This document shows positions 48,709 through 57,532 of a stretch of 64,000 bases of DNA, piece by piece. The notes beneath the pieces were generated by a model. It saw nothing but the letters and a program-made list of their open reading frames with translations, ran no database searches and was not told where the DNA came from. Within the stretch, counting starts at the first letter, position 1; each line of letters opens with the position of its first letter. The position numbers and the translations under genes are program-made. Origin of the DNA: an uncultured Rikenellaceae bacterium (lineage in GTDB: Bacteria > Bacteroidota > Bacteroidia > Bacteroidales > Rikenellaceae); the NCBI GenBank assembly GCA_944321925.1, contig CALUND010000018.1, forward strand, positions 107,555 through 171,554, read 5' to 3'.

Positions 48709-48888
48709 TTCGATGGAGAAAACATTTCCTGGATAAAAAAAAGCAGTCTAACATCTCAAAAAAATCTTTTTATTGATTTTTTAAAATAATTCACAAAAGA
48801 TCAACCCTAAATAATATCCACAAAAGACATTAAAAAAATTCACAAAAAACAAGCTATTTCCTCCGATCAGACAAACATACATAATATA
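48709..48888. other. AT-rich spacer between two parS sites
   Basis: The stretch is strongly AT-rich and contains three near DnaA-box sequences of the form aTTCACAAA or ATATCCACA, each with at least one mismatch to TTATNCACA. It may help unwinding or segregation. No gene is visible. Confidence 0.5.
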
Positions 48889-48920
48889 AAAAAGAGTGTT
48901 CCACGTGGAACACTCTTTTT
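48889..48920. other. parS: parS-like site 2 inside a 32-bp palindrome, also a likely glnS terminator
   Basis: The parS core TGTTCCACGTGGAACA (48897-48912) is extended to a perfect 32-base palindrome by AAAAAGAG and CTCTTTTT flanks. On the minus strand it lies 20 bases after the glnS stop and is followed by T-rich sequence, so the RNA hairpin could terminate glnS while the DNA binds ParB. Confidence 0.8.
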
Positions 48921-48939
48921 ACAAATAGCAATAAATAAA

Positions 48940-50622
48940 CTATTTATTCATTTTCGCCCAGGAATCTTTCAATGTAACCGTCCGATTGAAAACCGGATGA
49001 CCCGATTTACTGTCTTTATCGCAACAGAAGTAACCAACCCGTTCGAACTGGAAACGATCTCCCGGCTTCGCTCCTCCCAAGGAAGGCTCCAAATATCCCG
49101 TAACCTTCACCATCGAATCGGGATTCAAGTAATCGAGAAAACTCTTATCCGCTTCCACATTGTTCGGATCCTCTTTCGTGAAAAGATGATCGAAAAGACG
49201 AACCTCCGCCTCTACAGCATCCGCAGCGGAAACCCAATGAATAACGCCCTTCACCTTACGACCATCGGAAGAAGAACCTCCACCGGACATCGGATCGTAC
49301 GTACAACGTAACTCCACAATCTCTCCTGCTGCATCCTTTACCACCTCTTCACACCGAATCAGATAGGAATAACGCAAACGAACTTCCCCTCCGGGCTGCA
49401 AACGGAAATATTTCTTCGGCGGATTCTCCATAAAATCGTCCCGCTCGATGTACAGCTCACGACTGAAAGGAACTTCACGCGTACCTGCCGTTTCGTCCTC
49501 CGGATTATTGACCGCCCGGAAAAGCTCTTTTTTACCCTCCTCGTAATTGGTAATCACAACCTTCAAAGGATTCAAAACAGCCATACGTCGTTCCGATGTC
49601 TTATTCAAATCCTCCCGAACACAAAATTCGAGCAGACTCAAATCGATCACATTGTCACGCTTCGCCACGCCCACCTTTTCAGCAAAGGCCCGTACCGAAG
49701 CGGGCGTATACCCTTTCCGTCGAAGCGCTCCGATGGTCGGCATACGAGGATCGTCCCATCCCATCACAACACCCTGCTGTACCAACTGCAACAGCTTCCG
49801 TTTACTCATTACCGTATAGGTAAGATTCAGCCGGGCAAATTCGTACTGATGGCTCGGATAGATCCCCAACTCCTGGATAAACCAGTCGTAAAGCGGCCGG
49901 TGAACATCGAATTCCAACGTACAGATCGAGTGGGTAATCCGTTCGATGGAGTCGCTCTGCCCGTGCGCATAGTCATACATCGGATAGATACACCATTTAT
50001 TCCCCGTACGGTGGTGTTCCGTATGGAGAATACGATACATGATCGGGTCGCGCATGAGCATATTGGGATGAGCCATATCGATCTTGGCACGCAACACCTT
50101 CGAACCGTCGGGGAATTCACCCGCCTTCATACGCTGGAACAGATCGAGATTCTCCTCCACGCTTCGATTGCGCCACGGACTCTCCTTTCCAGGTTCGGTA
50201 ACGGTTCCCCGGGAGAGACGTATCTCCTCCTGACTCTGATCGTCCACATACGCTTTTCCATTCTTAATCAATTCGATAGCCCAATCATAGAGTTGATCGA
50301 AATAGTCCGAGGCGTAATGTTCCTCAGCCCACTGGAAACCGAGCCAATTGATATCCTCCTTGATTGAATTGACATACTCCACATCCTCCTTGACCGGATT
50401 GGTATCGTCGAAACGAAGATTGCATTTTCCGCCATATTTTTTCGCCAATCCGAAATTCAGGCAGATACTCTTCGCATGACCTATGTGAAGATATCCGTTC
50501 GGTTCCGGCGGGAAACGGGTTTGTATCCGTTTTTCACCTCGATCGATCGACTCGTTGATAATCTCTTCCAGGAAATTCAGCGACCGGGCCGAACCCTCCT
50601 CCACCAACTTTTCTTCCGTCAT
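48940..50622 (-). CDS. glnS: Glutaminyl-tRNA synthetase
   Basis: GlnRS charges tRNA-Gln with glutamine. The 560-residue class I enzyme has the HIGH region [18 protein letters not shown] (about 40-57), [22 protein letters not shown], the KMSKS-type VMSKRKL near 270, and the C-terminal anticodon-binding beta barrels (about 340-560). ATG 50622 is chosen over the in-frame TTG 50628. The presence of GlnRS means this organism does not rely only on the GatCAB route for Gln-tRNA. It is on the leading strand left of the predicted origin. Confidence 0.97.
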   Translation of the reverse strand: MTEEKLVEEGSARSLNFLEEIINESIDRGEKRIQTRFPPEPNGYLHIGHAKSICLNFGLAKKYGGKCNLRFDDTNPVKEDVEYVNSIKEDINWLGFQWAEEHYASDYFDQLYDWAIELIKNGKAYVDDQSQEEIRLSRGTVTEPGKESPWRNRSVEENLDLFQRMKAGEFPDGSKVLRAKIDMAHPNMLMRDPIMYRILHTEHHRTGNKWCIYPMYDYAHGQSDSIERITHSICTLEFDVHRPLYDWFIQELGIYPSHQYEFARLNLTYTVMSKRKLLQLVQQGVVMGWDDPRMPTIGALRRKGYTPASVRAFAEKVGVAKRDNVIDLSLLEFCVREDLNKTSERRMAVLNPLKVVITNYEEGKKELFRAVNNPEDETAGTREVPFSRELYIERDDFMENPPKKYFRLQPGGEVRLRYSYLIRCEEVVKDAAGEIVELRCTYDPMSGGGSSSDGRKVKGVIHWVSAADAVEAEVRLFDHLFTKEDPNNVEADKSFLDYLNPDSMVKVTGYLEPSLGGAKPGDRFQFERVGYFCCDKDSKSGHPVFNRTVTLKDSWAKMNK

Positions 50623-51047
50623 ACCCAATTGAAATTTTGGCGTAAAGTTATAAAATTATTCCCGGTTGTGGAAACCTTTCCCCATAACCCGTTAACAATC
50701 AATACAAAATACTAATAATCAAATACTTAAAATAAAAATCAACAAAATCGCGATCGATTCGTCTCCAAGCGGACCGCACGACATGAAATCGACGATGCGA
50801 TTTTCCCGGCAAATCGGAATCCGACGTCGACCCTCCTCGAAACAGTTGCAGCAGCACACCCTGTCACCTTCCCAAAAACAACACGATTGCCCCGCATAAC
50901 AACCCCTCTTTCGAATTCCCTGCATCCAGGTCCAATACCCCTGACTCAACTTCCCGTTTCAAGTCGTTTAAACGGGCATAAATAAAAAGAAAACACCCGA
51001 ACCGAAGAGATATACCTTCGCCAAAACAAAAGAAGAATCTGCAGGCT
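50623..51047. other. AT-rich intergenic region without a credible gene
   Basis: Upstream region of glnS and downstream region of nadA, with an AT-rich left half (50640-50750). A 76-codon Cys-rich open frame on the minus strand (50719-50949) has no strong start and no family resemblance; I do not call it a gene. Confidence 0.5.
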
Positions 51048-51989
51048 CTATTTTCGTTTTAAATCCAACATGGCCCGAATACTCTTCTCGGCTGCAACCC
51101 GAAGACTCTCCTCCAACTTCACTTCGGGCGTCTCGGTCTCAAGCGCACGTGCGATCTTTTCGAGCGTCACCCTCTTCATGTATTCACACTCGTTGCAACA
51201 GAGAGTCGAATCGGTCGAAGGTACCGTCAGGAAATTCCGGTCGGGATAACGGCGCCGCATCTCATACAAAATCCCCGGTTCGGTCACCACGATGTAGTCC
51301 TGCGCATCATCCCATCCACAAAACGCCAGAATACCGGCCGTACTTCCCACATAATCGGCCACCGCTACCACCTCCTCACGACACTCGGGATGCACCAAAA
51401 TCTTGGCCCCGGGATGCAGCTGTTTCAACTCGAGAATCTTCTCCCGAGAGAACTGTTCGTGTACGTGACAGGCCCCCTCCCAAAGTACCATATTCGAACG
51501 ACCGGTCCGTTGACGGATATAGGCCCCCAGATTTCGGTCGGGAGCAAAGATCACCGGTTCATCGGCCGGAATTGAATTAACCACCTCAAGCGCGTTGGAA
51601 GAGGTACAGCAAATATCGGTCTGCGCCTTGATTTCAACAGAAGTATTGACATACGAAACGACACGATGTCCCGGATGCGCAGCCCGAAAAGCGGCAAAAT
51701 CGGCCGGCTGACACGATCGGGCCAACGAACAATCGGCCTCCGGATCGGGAATCAACACCTTCTTGGATGGAGAGAGAATTTTCGCTGTCTCCGCCATGAA
51801 ATGAACTCCGGCAAAAACGATGATATCGGCGTCGGTCTCGGCTGCCTGCACCGACAAAGCCAGGGAATCACCTACGAAATCAGCAACGCTTTGTACCTCA
51901 TCCCGTGTATAATAGTGGGCGAGAATTACGGCGTTTTTCTCCTGTTTCAACAGACGGATTCGGGCGATTATCGAATGGGCGGAAGTCAT
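51048..51989 (-). CDS. nadA: Quinolinate synthase A
   Basis: NadA condenses iminoaspartate and dihydroxyacetone phosphate into quinolinate using a [4Fe-4S] cluster; NadC, encoded at 11 kb, uses the product. The 313-residue protein has AHYYTRDEVQSVADFVGDSLALS, VFAGVHFMAETAKIL, and VNTSVEIKAQTDICCTSSNA. Candidate cluster cysteines include those in CSLARSC, HPECREE and TLCCNECEYM. ATG 51989 is preferred to the in-frame TTG 51995. It sits on the left edge of the predicted origin and reads away from it. Confidence 0.95.
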   Translation of the reverse strand: MTSAHSIIARIRLLKQEKNAVILAHYYTRDEVQSVADFVGDSLALSVQAAETDADIIVFAGVHFMAETAKILSPSKKVLIPDPEADCSLARSCQPADFAAFRAAHPGHRVVSYVNTSVEIKAQTDICCTSSNALEVVNSIPADEPVIFAPDRNLGAYIRQRTGRSNMVLWEGACHVHEQFSREKILELKQLHPGAKILVHPECREEVVAVADYVGSTAGILAFCGWDDAQDYIVVTEPGILYEMRRRYPDRNFLTVPSTDSTLCCNECEYMKRVTLEKIARALETETPEVKLEESLRVAAEKSIRAMLDLKRK

Positions 51990-52180
51990 GTTCAATTGTT
52001 TTTATTTTAATTTTAATAAAAGAATATATCCAATAAGAATAAAAAAGGGTGTTGATTCTGTCGGTAACTTTTCCGAGGTGGGGGATTAAGAATAGTTATC
52101 AAAAGTTTTTAGCATCGACTCCTTTTTCTGCTGTTTTTCCGGGAAGGATAAACTGTCGTTATGAACATTGTTGACAAAAG

Positions 52181-52189
52181 TTATACACA
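52181..52189 (+). other. DnaA box 1
   Basis: TTATACACA matches the TTATNCACA consensus exactly. Confidence 0.78.
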
Positions 52190-52206
52190 TTTCAACAGCG
52201 GATCGT

Positions 52207-52215
52207 TTATCCACA
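52207..52215 (+). other. DnaA box 2
   Basis: TTATCCACA matches the strongest DnaA-box consensus exactly. Confidence 0.8.
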
Positions 52216-52310
52216 ATTTTTCGTTTTTCCCGTCAGTCGACTGTCTTCTTTTTTTTGAAAACTTTTCGATTTCATGCCCGTCAAACAAATTTGTCGGAAA
52301 ACTAGACAAA

Positions 52311-53375
52311 TTATTGACAACCGCCGGACAGATTTTCAACAAGTTTTTCCGCCGCCTCCCGGTATCTCTTGCCGACCTCCTCGTGTCGGTTGACCGCAGG
52401 GATTCCCTCTTCTCCTCCCTCCATAACCGATTGAACGATCGGAATCTGACCGAGGAACGGAATCTTCTCCTCCTCCGCAAACCGTTTCGCACCCTCCTTT
52501 CCGAAGAGGTAGTAACGGTTCCCCGGCAGTTCGGCGGGCGTGAACCAGGCCATGTTTTCGATGAGCCCGAGAACCGGCACGTCGATACCCTGTGTACGGA
52601 ACATCTCGACGCCGCGACGCACGTCGGCAAGAGCCACCTGTTGCGGGGTGCTTACCACAATGGCACCGTCCAGCTTCAACTCCTGTACGATCGAAAGATG
52701 TACATCGCCGGTTCCGGGAGGCAGATCGATCAGCAGAAAGTCGAGCGCGCCCCATTGCGTGTCGCGGATCAGTTGCCGCAAGGCGTTCGTGGCCATCGGA
52801 CCACGCCAGACCAGTGCGTCCGACGGACGGATGAAAAAGCCGATCGACATCAGTTTTACGCCGAGGCTTTCGGCCGGTACGATAAACTCTTTCCCGTCGC
52901 TCTCCGCTGCTGCGGGCGTGTAACCGTCTACGCCGAACATGCGTGGAAGGGAGGGGCCGTAGATGTCGGCATCGAGCAGTCCGACCCGATATCCCATCCG
53001 GGCCAGTGTGACGGCCAGGTTGGCTGCGACCGTGCTTTTTCCCACACCGCCCTTTCCGCTGGCAATGGCGATGATGTGATCCACCGCTGCAATTCGACCG
53101 GTTGGTACGGTTTTGGGGGCGGGCGTCTTCGGAGCCTGTTCCTTGATGAGAATATTTATGTTGGTAAGCGACGGATAGTTTTCACGGATCAATGTGTCGA
53201 CCTGTCGTTTGATGGAGAGCGCGAACGGATCGCGGGCTTTCGGAAAATTGAGTGTGAGTCGTAATTTTTCACCGTCGAGAAGAATCTCTTCGACGATGCC
53301 GTTTTCGACGATGTTGCTCCCCATTTCGGGATGGACGACGGTCCGGAGCAACGAAAGAATCGCTTCTTGATTCAT
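52311..53375 (-). CDS. mrp: Iron-sulfur cluster carrier protein Mrp/ApbC family
   Basis: Mrp/ApbC proteins are P-loop ATPases that carry Fe-S clusters to apoproteins. The 354-residue protein has a MIP18/DUF59-like domain at about 1-80 and then the deviant Walker A IASGKGGVGKST near 95-106, with LLDADIYGPSLPRMFG. The usual CxxC of the C-terminal part is absent: the region reads ENMAWFTPAELPGN, a form I believe is common in Bacteroidota. It sits beside the candidate origin with a good -7 box (TAAATTTG, 53398-53405, minus strand). Confidence 0.92.
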   Translation of the reverse strand: MNQEAILSLLRTVVHPEMGSNIVENGIVEEILLDGEKLRLTLNFPKARDPFALSIKRQVDTLIRENYPSLTNINILIKEQAPKTPAPKTVPTGRIAAVDHIIAIASGKGGVGKSTVAANLAVTLARMGYRVGLLDADIYGPSLPRMFGVDGYTPAAAESDGKEFIVPAESLGVKLMSIGFFIRPSDALVWRGPMATNALRQLIRDTQWGALDFLLIDLPPGTGDVHLSIVQELKLDGAIVVSTPQQVALADVRRGVEMFRTQGIDVPVLGLIENMAWFTPAELPGNRYYLFGKEGAKRFAEEEKIPFLGQIPIVQSVMEGGEEGIPAVNRHEEVGKRYREAAEKLVENLSGGCQ

Positions 53376-53397
53376 ATCGGATGTTTCTTGTTTCGGG

Positions 53398-53405
53398 CAA
53401 ATTTA
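53398..53405 (-). promoter_or_regulatory. Predicted -7 box of mrp
   Basis: TAAATTTG on the minus strand matches TAnnTTTG and lies 23 bases upstream of the mrp start. Confidence 0.5.
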
Positions 53406-53572
53406 CGATCAAAAATTAGGAAACCTCGCAGTATCGGGCAGGAATTTTGGTCGAAGAGTTGAAAAAGGGATGGAAGCGTGCAGTTTTGGGCGATGAAAAA
53501 CGTAACTTTACGGCATGAGTGCAAACGAGATCGAGCGTAAAAAGTTCGTGTAACATAGCATAGATATAGCAT

Positions 53573-55414
53573 ATGAGTTTCATGAAAAGTTTCTGGGCCG
53601 CTTTGTTGGCCTTTGTGGTTGGGTCGATCGTGTTGTCGGTCTTCTCGGTCATGGTTTTTGTCGGAATCGCTGCGACAATGAACGGTATCCGTACGACGGT
53701 ACGTCCCGGATCGGTTTTGATGCTCGATCTGGATGTCGTTACCGACTCCCCGCCTTCGTCGCTCATGCAGGATATCGATTGGCTGACCTTCTCTAAAACG
53801 CCTTCCGCGTCGATTTTTTCCGTTCTTTCTACGATCGACGCGGCTGCTTCCGATCCCAATATAGAGGGTATTTATATCCGCACCGATGCCATGGCGATGA
53901 TTTCGGCCGCCCACATCGAGGAGATCCGTAGTGCTTTGAACGATTTTCGGGCTTCGGGCAAGTTTGTTGTGGCTTATAGTGAAATTTATACGCAGACCGG
54001 ATACTATCTCGCATCGGTGGCCGATCGGGTTTACATGCATCCCGAGGGGGTTTTCGACTGGCGGGGACTCTCCATGCAACAGTTCTTTTTCAAAGGGCTG
54101 CTCGACAAACTCGATGTGGAACCGATCGTCGTGCGGCACGGTACGTATAAGGCGGCTGTTGAACCTTTCCTGGCGAACACGATGAGTCCGGCCAATCGAA
54201 AACAGAGCGAGATGCTCGTGAATTCAATGTGGAAGGTGTTTGTGGGGGCTGTCGCAACTTCTCGCAATCTGCCGCCCGAGCAGCTTCAGCAATGGGCCGA
54301 TGAACTGGCGATTCGTTCGCCGCAAATTGCGGAAAACAAAGGACTGATCGACAAGGCGATCTATGAAGATCAGCTGGAAGAGATTCTTCAATCGCTCGTG
54401 AATCCTTCGGTCGCGGATTCGGTCACACTCTCTCCGGACAGCCTGGTTCGGCAGGATGAAGTCGTTTCGACCGCTCTTTCGTCCAGGAAGTTGCATCTGG
54501 TTTCGTTCCGGGATTATGCGGCGCAGGTGATGCCCGATGCCAAAAATATTTATCCGAATCAGGTGGCCATCATCTATGCCGAAGGGGAGATTATCGACGG
54601 ACAGAGCATCCCGGGCTATGTAGGAGGGGCTTCGCTGGCCCAAAAACTCGATCGTGCACGGCGCAATGACAAGATCAAAGCGGTGGTTTTGCGGGTTAAT
54701 TCGCCGGGCGGAAGCGCTTTGGCCGCTGACGTGATCTGGCGGGAGGTGGAACGACTCAGAGCCGTTAAACCGGTGGTCGTATCGATGGGGCCGACGGCCG
54801 CTTCGGGTGGCTATTACATTGCCTGTCCGGCCGATGCGATCCTCGCTCAGGAGCTTACCGTAACCGGATCGATCGGGGTCTTCGGATTGTGGTTCGATCT
54901 TTCCGACATGTTGAAAAACAAACTGGGCGTAACGGTCGAAAGTGTGGGATCGAACCCCTATTCCGACATGGGATCTCCCTTCCGTAATCCGGCTGGCGAG
55001 GAGCTTCGCTATTTTCAACAGCAGGTGGAGAGGACCTATGGCACGTTCGTGCAACATGTGGCAGACGGGCGTAATCTCTCTTTGGAACAGGTGGAGCAGG
55101 TTGCCGAGGGTCGGGTATGGTCGGGCGTGGATGCGCAGCAGGTAGGTTTGGTCGATGGATTCGGCGGATTGCGCGAAGCGGCCTCTTTGGCGGCCGATCG
55201 TGCCGGATTGAACGGGGATTTTCAGTTGATTCAGATACTCGATCAGCCGGAGAGTCTTTTCACGTTGGTCAATTCGCTTTTTGCTTCCGAAAGAGGTTCC
55301 GGGGTGATATCGAAAAATTTCGAGTTGCAGGAAGATGCATGGAACCGGTTGATTCGTACCCTTTCCGAAGAGGGTGTCAAGGCACGACTGCCGTTCCTCT
55401 ACGAAGTTCGTTGA
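53573..55414 (+). CDS. sppA: Signal peptide peptidase SppA, long (67 kDa) type
   Basis: SppA is a membrane-bound serine peptidase that degrades cleaved signal peptides at the periplasmic face. The 613-residue protein has an N-terminal membrane helix (FWAALLAFVVGSIVLSVFSV) and two tandem protease-fold halves. The Lys-Ser dyad is visible: Lys193 in GTYKAAVEPF and Ser411 in TAASGGYYIA. Both residues and the double-domain length match E. coli SppA. It is the first leading-strand gene right of the candidate origin. Confidence 0.96.
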   Translation: MSFMKSFWAALLAFVVGSIVLSVFSVMVFVGIAATMNGIRTTVRPGSVLMLDLDVVTDSPPSSLMQDIDWLTFSKTPSASIFSVLSTIDAAASDPNIEGIYIRTDAMAMISAAHIEEIRSALNDFRASGKFVVAYSEIYTQTGYYLASVADRVYMHPEGVFDWRGLSMQQFFFKGLLDKLDVEPIVVRHGTYKAAVEPFLANTMSPANRKQSEMLVNSMWKVFVGAVATSRNLPPEQLQQWADELAIRSPQIAENKGLIDKAIYEDQLEEILQSLVNPSVADSVTLSPDSLVRQDEVVSTALSSRKLHLVSFRDYAAQVMPDAKNIYPNQVAIIYAEGEIIDGQSIPGYVGGASLAQKLDRARRNDKIKAVVLRVNSPGGSALAADVIWREVERLRAVKPVVVSMGPTAASGGYYIACPADAILAQELTVTGSIGVFGLWFDLSDMLKNKLGVTVESVGSNPYSDMGSPFRNPAGEELRYFQQQVERTYGTFVQHVADGRNLSLEQVEQVAEGRVWSGVDAQQVGLVDGFGGLREAASLAADRAGLNGDFQLIQILDQPESLFTLVNSLFASERGSGVISKNFELQEDAWNRLIRTLSEEGVKARLPFLYEVR

Positions 55415-55434
55415 GAGGCGTTGTTCCGAACGGA

Positions 55435-55470
55435 AAAGGCCCGCATCTCATCAGGGATGCGGGCCTTTCT
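55435..55470 (+). terminator. Bidirectional terminator between sppA and the nuclease gene
   Basis: AAAGGCCCGCATC (55435-55447) pairs perfectly with GATGCGGGCCTTT (55456-55468), with T and A runs on the two sides, between convergent genes. Confidence 0.9.
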
Positions 55471-55490
55471 TGTTTGCCTTGGGGAAGGGA

Positions 55491-56273
55491 CTATCCGAAC
55501 AGTTCGTTGAGGATCCGTGCCAGACGATATCCGGCCCGCTGAAGCTGCTTTTCGGCAATCGGATGTGCGGCGTTGACGAACCATTTTCCTTCGACTTTCG
55601 AGAACTTCTGATTCGGATAGGCCATTTCGTAGATCACCCGGTTTTCCACGGCATTTTCATGGAACCAATCGCGGGGCGTTCCGGCCGAAACGGCGCGTAT
55701 CTCTTTGGGTGAGAGCCGGTCGAGCTGGTGGGCGAACTCCAGGTATTGCCATTTGTGTGCTGCGGAGAGGATACCCTCGTCCCACATGGAGTGGTAGGAG
55801 CATGTTTTGCCGTTGAACACCACGTTGAACGATTTTTGTCCCGGAAATTTCACATGTCCCGGGCAGTGCATGTCGCCGGTCAGATGGATGACGTAACGAA
55901 GATTCACTGCAACGGTCGAATCGTCGAGCGTCCGCCAGTTTTTGAGCCGTTCGATGGCGTTCTCCAGTTCGCAGATGCAGTCTCCTTTCGGACTGCGCAC
56001 TTCGTCGGTGTAGTAAAGGTTTTCATCGACAGCCGCCGAGTGCCATACGGTCGTATGGGCGTAAGCCGGTGTTTCGCGCCAATCGTCCATCCAGGAGGAG
56101 TAGTATACGATCGATCGGCCGTCGAGGAATCGTTCGATATTTTTTTTCGCTTTGGGTTTCAGGTGACATTCGGCGATGTAGGCTACGGCATCGTGTCCCA
56201 GTCGGCCCCAACCGAGGGCATTCTGACCCATGGCGAAGAGGGCGATGATCGAAAGTGTGAACAGTTTTTTCAT
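55491..56273 (-). CDS. S1/P1-type nuclease
   Basis: The 260-residue protein has a signal peptide (MKKLFTLSIIALFAMGQNALG) whose cleavage leaves Trp and Gly at the mature start (WGRLGHDAVAYIAE), as in zinc-dependent S1/P1 nucleases where the N-terminal Trp and following His bind zinc. Other likely ligands are in SSWMDDWR, AHTTVWH, VIHLTGDMHCPGH and YHSMWDEG. These enzymes cut single-stranded DNA or RNA and remove 3'-phosphates. It would act in the periplasm or outside, perhaps to scavenge nucleotides. Confidence 0.92.
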   Translation of the reverse strand: MKKLFTLSIIALFAMGQNALGWGRLGHDAVAYIAECHLKPKAKKNIERFLDGRSIVYYSSWMDDWRETPAYAHTTVWHSAAVDENLYYTDEVRSPKGDCICELENAIERLKNWRTLDDSTVAVNLRYVIHLTGDMHCPGHVKFPGQKSFNVVFNGKTCSYHSMWDEGILSAAHKWQYLEFAHQLDRLSPKEIRAVSAGTPRDWFHENAVENRVIYEMAYPNQKFSKVEGKWFVNAAHPIAEKQLQRAGYRLARILNELFG

Positions 56274-56423
56274 GAGCGATTAAAATTTGGTATCGAGTCG
56301 AAAAGTTTTTGTTTCGGGAGAGGGTGGTTGAACCGAACGGAACAGCCGAAGACGATTCGTCGTGTAAAAATAGGAAAAAATTGGAAAATCCGGAGTATCG
56401 ATCGGAGTTGCGAGTGAACAGAG

Positions 56424-56459
56424 CGAAAAATAAAGGGCTCCTTTTTCTGAAAGGAGCCC
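56424..56459 (-). terminator. Terminator of the M23 peptidase gene
   Basis: GGGCTCCTTT (56435-56444) pairs with AAAGGAGCCC (56450-56459). On the minus strand the hairpin is followed by TTTATTTTTCGC. Confidence 0.88.
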
Positions 56460-56487
56460 GAAGAATCTTATGCCTGAGTCATGGTAC

Positions 56488-57528
56488 CTATTGAATCCGC
56501 AGTTTACGGCCGATTCGAAGCGTGGTGTTTCGCGAAATGCCGTTCAGTTTGCAAATTTTGTCGACCGTCGTGCCGTATTTGAGGGCGAGTCCCAGCAGGG
56601 TGTCGCCGGAACGTATCGTATGGTATTTAGCTGCCTTGGCTGCCGCTTCGGCCTCCTTGGCCTTCAGCTCTTTCTCCTCGATGGCCCGGATGATCTCTTC
56701 GGAGAGGGTTCCGTCCTCGGGAATTTCGTTGGCGGCCATGAGAGCCTCGATATCGAACGAGTCGTCCTCCTCTTCCAACCCTTCGACAGCCCGCGATCGG
56801 ATATTGAAGAACGATCGCTCCAGCAGGAAGGTCTGGTAGCGGAGCTGGCCGGAGGTGAAATCGATCAGCCGCTCCGGATCGAACGCCTGGTCGGCATAGC
56901 GCAGTTCGAAATGGAGATGAGGTCCTCGACTGCGGCCTGTGCTTCCTCCGTAGCCGATCACCTGCCCCGCCTTCACGAAGTCGCCGGCCTTCACGTTGCG
57001 GCGTGAGAGGTGGCCGTAATAGCTTTCGAGTCCGTTCGTGTGGCGGATGATCACCAGGTTGCCGAAACCGCCCATGTTGTAGCGCGAATAGCGTACCCGT
57101 CCGTCGAATGCGGCATGGATCGGATCTCCCGTACGAAGTGCGATATCGATTCCGTTGTGGTTGCGACGCCCGCGGAGACCGTATCTCGAGACAATCTGTC
57201 CCGTTCGCGGGAAATGAAATCCGTCGTAACGGTCGATCACGTGGATCTCGATCGTCGGCGGAAGGCTTTGAAGCGAGATGTCGCGGTAGGCGAAAATACC
57301 GGTGGTGTCCCAATGCGAGGCATAGAGTTCTGTCCGGGAGAGGGAGTCGGCGTTCGTAAAGAGGTAGCGGAACGTGTTGTCGGTATAGAGTATGATCTGT
57401 ACGTTGGGCCGGTCCGTCGGGAGCGTGTCGGACGGAAGATGAGGAAGATCGCTGATGGCGATCGTATTGCGTTGTGCGGCGGCCGAGAGAGCCGAGAGGG
57501 CCAGCAGAAGACAAAGAAATCGTTTCAT
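56488..57528 (-). CDS. M23-family metallopeptidase with C-terminal LysM domain
   Basis: The 346-residue exported protein is a probable peptidoglycan endopeptidase. After a signal peptide (MKRFLCLLLALSALSAAAQ), the LytM domain keeps all zinc-site motifs: NHNGID (His124, Asp128), YYGHL (His173) and HLHFE (His204, His206). The C-terminal 45 residues are a LysM peptidoglycan-binding domain (YHTIRSGDTLLGLALKYGTT). Unlike the EnvC-like protein at 45 kb, this one should be catalytic. It begins 4 bases after the thrA stop, an odd pairing. The start at 57528 fits the signal peptide. Confidence 0.94.
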   Translation of the reverse strand: MKRFLCLLLALSALSAAAQRNTIAISDLPHLPSDTLPTDRPNVQIILYTDNTFRYLFTNADSLSRTELYASHWDTTGIFAYRDISLQSLPPTIEIHVIDRYDGFHFPRTGQIVSRYGLRGRRNHNGIDIALRTGDPIHAAFDGRVRYSRYNMGGFGNLVIIRHTNGLESYYGHLSRRNVKAGDFVKAGQVIGYGGSTGRSRGPHLHFELRYADQAFDPERLIDFTSGQLRYQTFLLERSFFNIRSRAVEGLEEEDDSFDIEALMAANEIPEDGTLSEEIIRAIEEKELKAKEAEAAAKAAKYHTIRSGDTLLGLALKYGTTVDKICKLNGISRNTTLRIGRKLRIQ

Positions 57529-57532
57529 GGCC

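Larger units (their letters stand above)
51990..52310. other. oriC: Candidate chromosomal replication origin (oriC)
   Basis: This gene-free 321-bp region holds two perfect DnaA boxes, TTATACACA and TTATCCACA, 17 bases apart in the same orientation, and a near box TTATCAAAA at 52095-52103. It has T-rich runs and the hairpin AATTTGTC...GACAAATT (52288-52312). GC skew reverses close by: hand counts give 67 C and 34 G at 52321-52500 but 24 C and 38 G at 53581-53700. Two parS sites lie within 3.5 kb. Confidence 0.78.

Noticed and set aside
48709..48888. The AT-rich spacer between parS sites as the main oriC
   Set aside because: Its DnaA-like sequences each have mismatches and the skew switch lies 3-4 kb to the right, beside the perfect boxes at 52.2 kb.
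50719..50949. 76-codon Cys-rich frame between glnS and nadA
   Set aside because: Weak TTG start, no ribosome site, no known family, atypical composition. Possible but unsupported.
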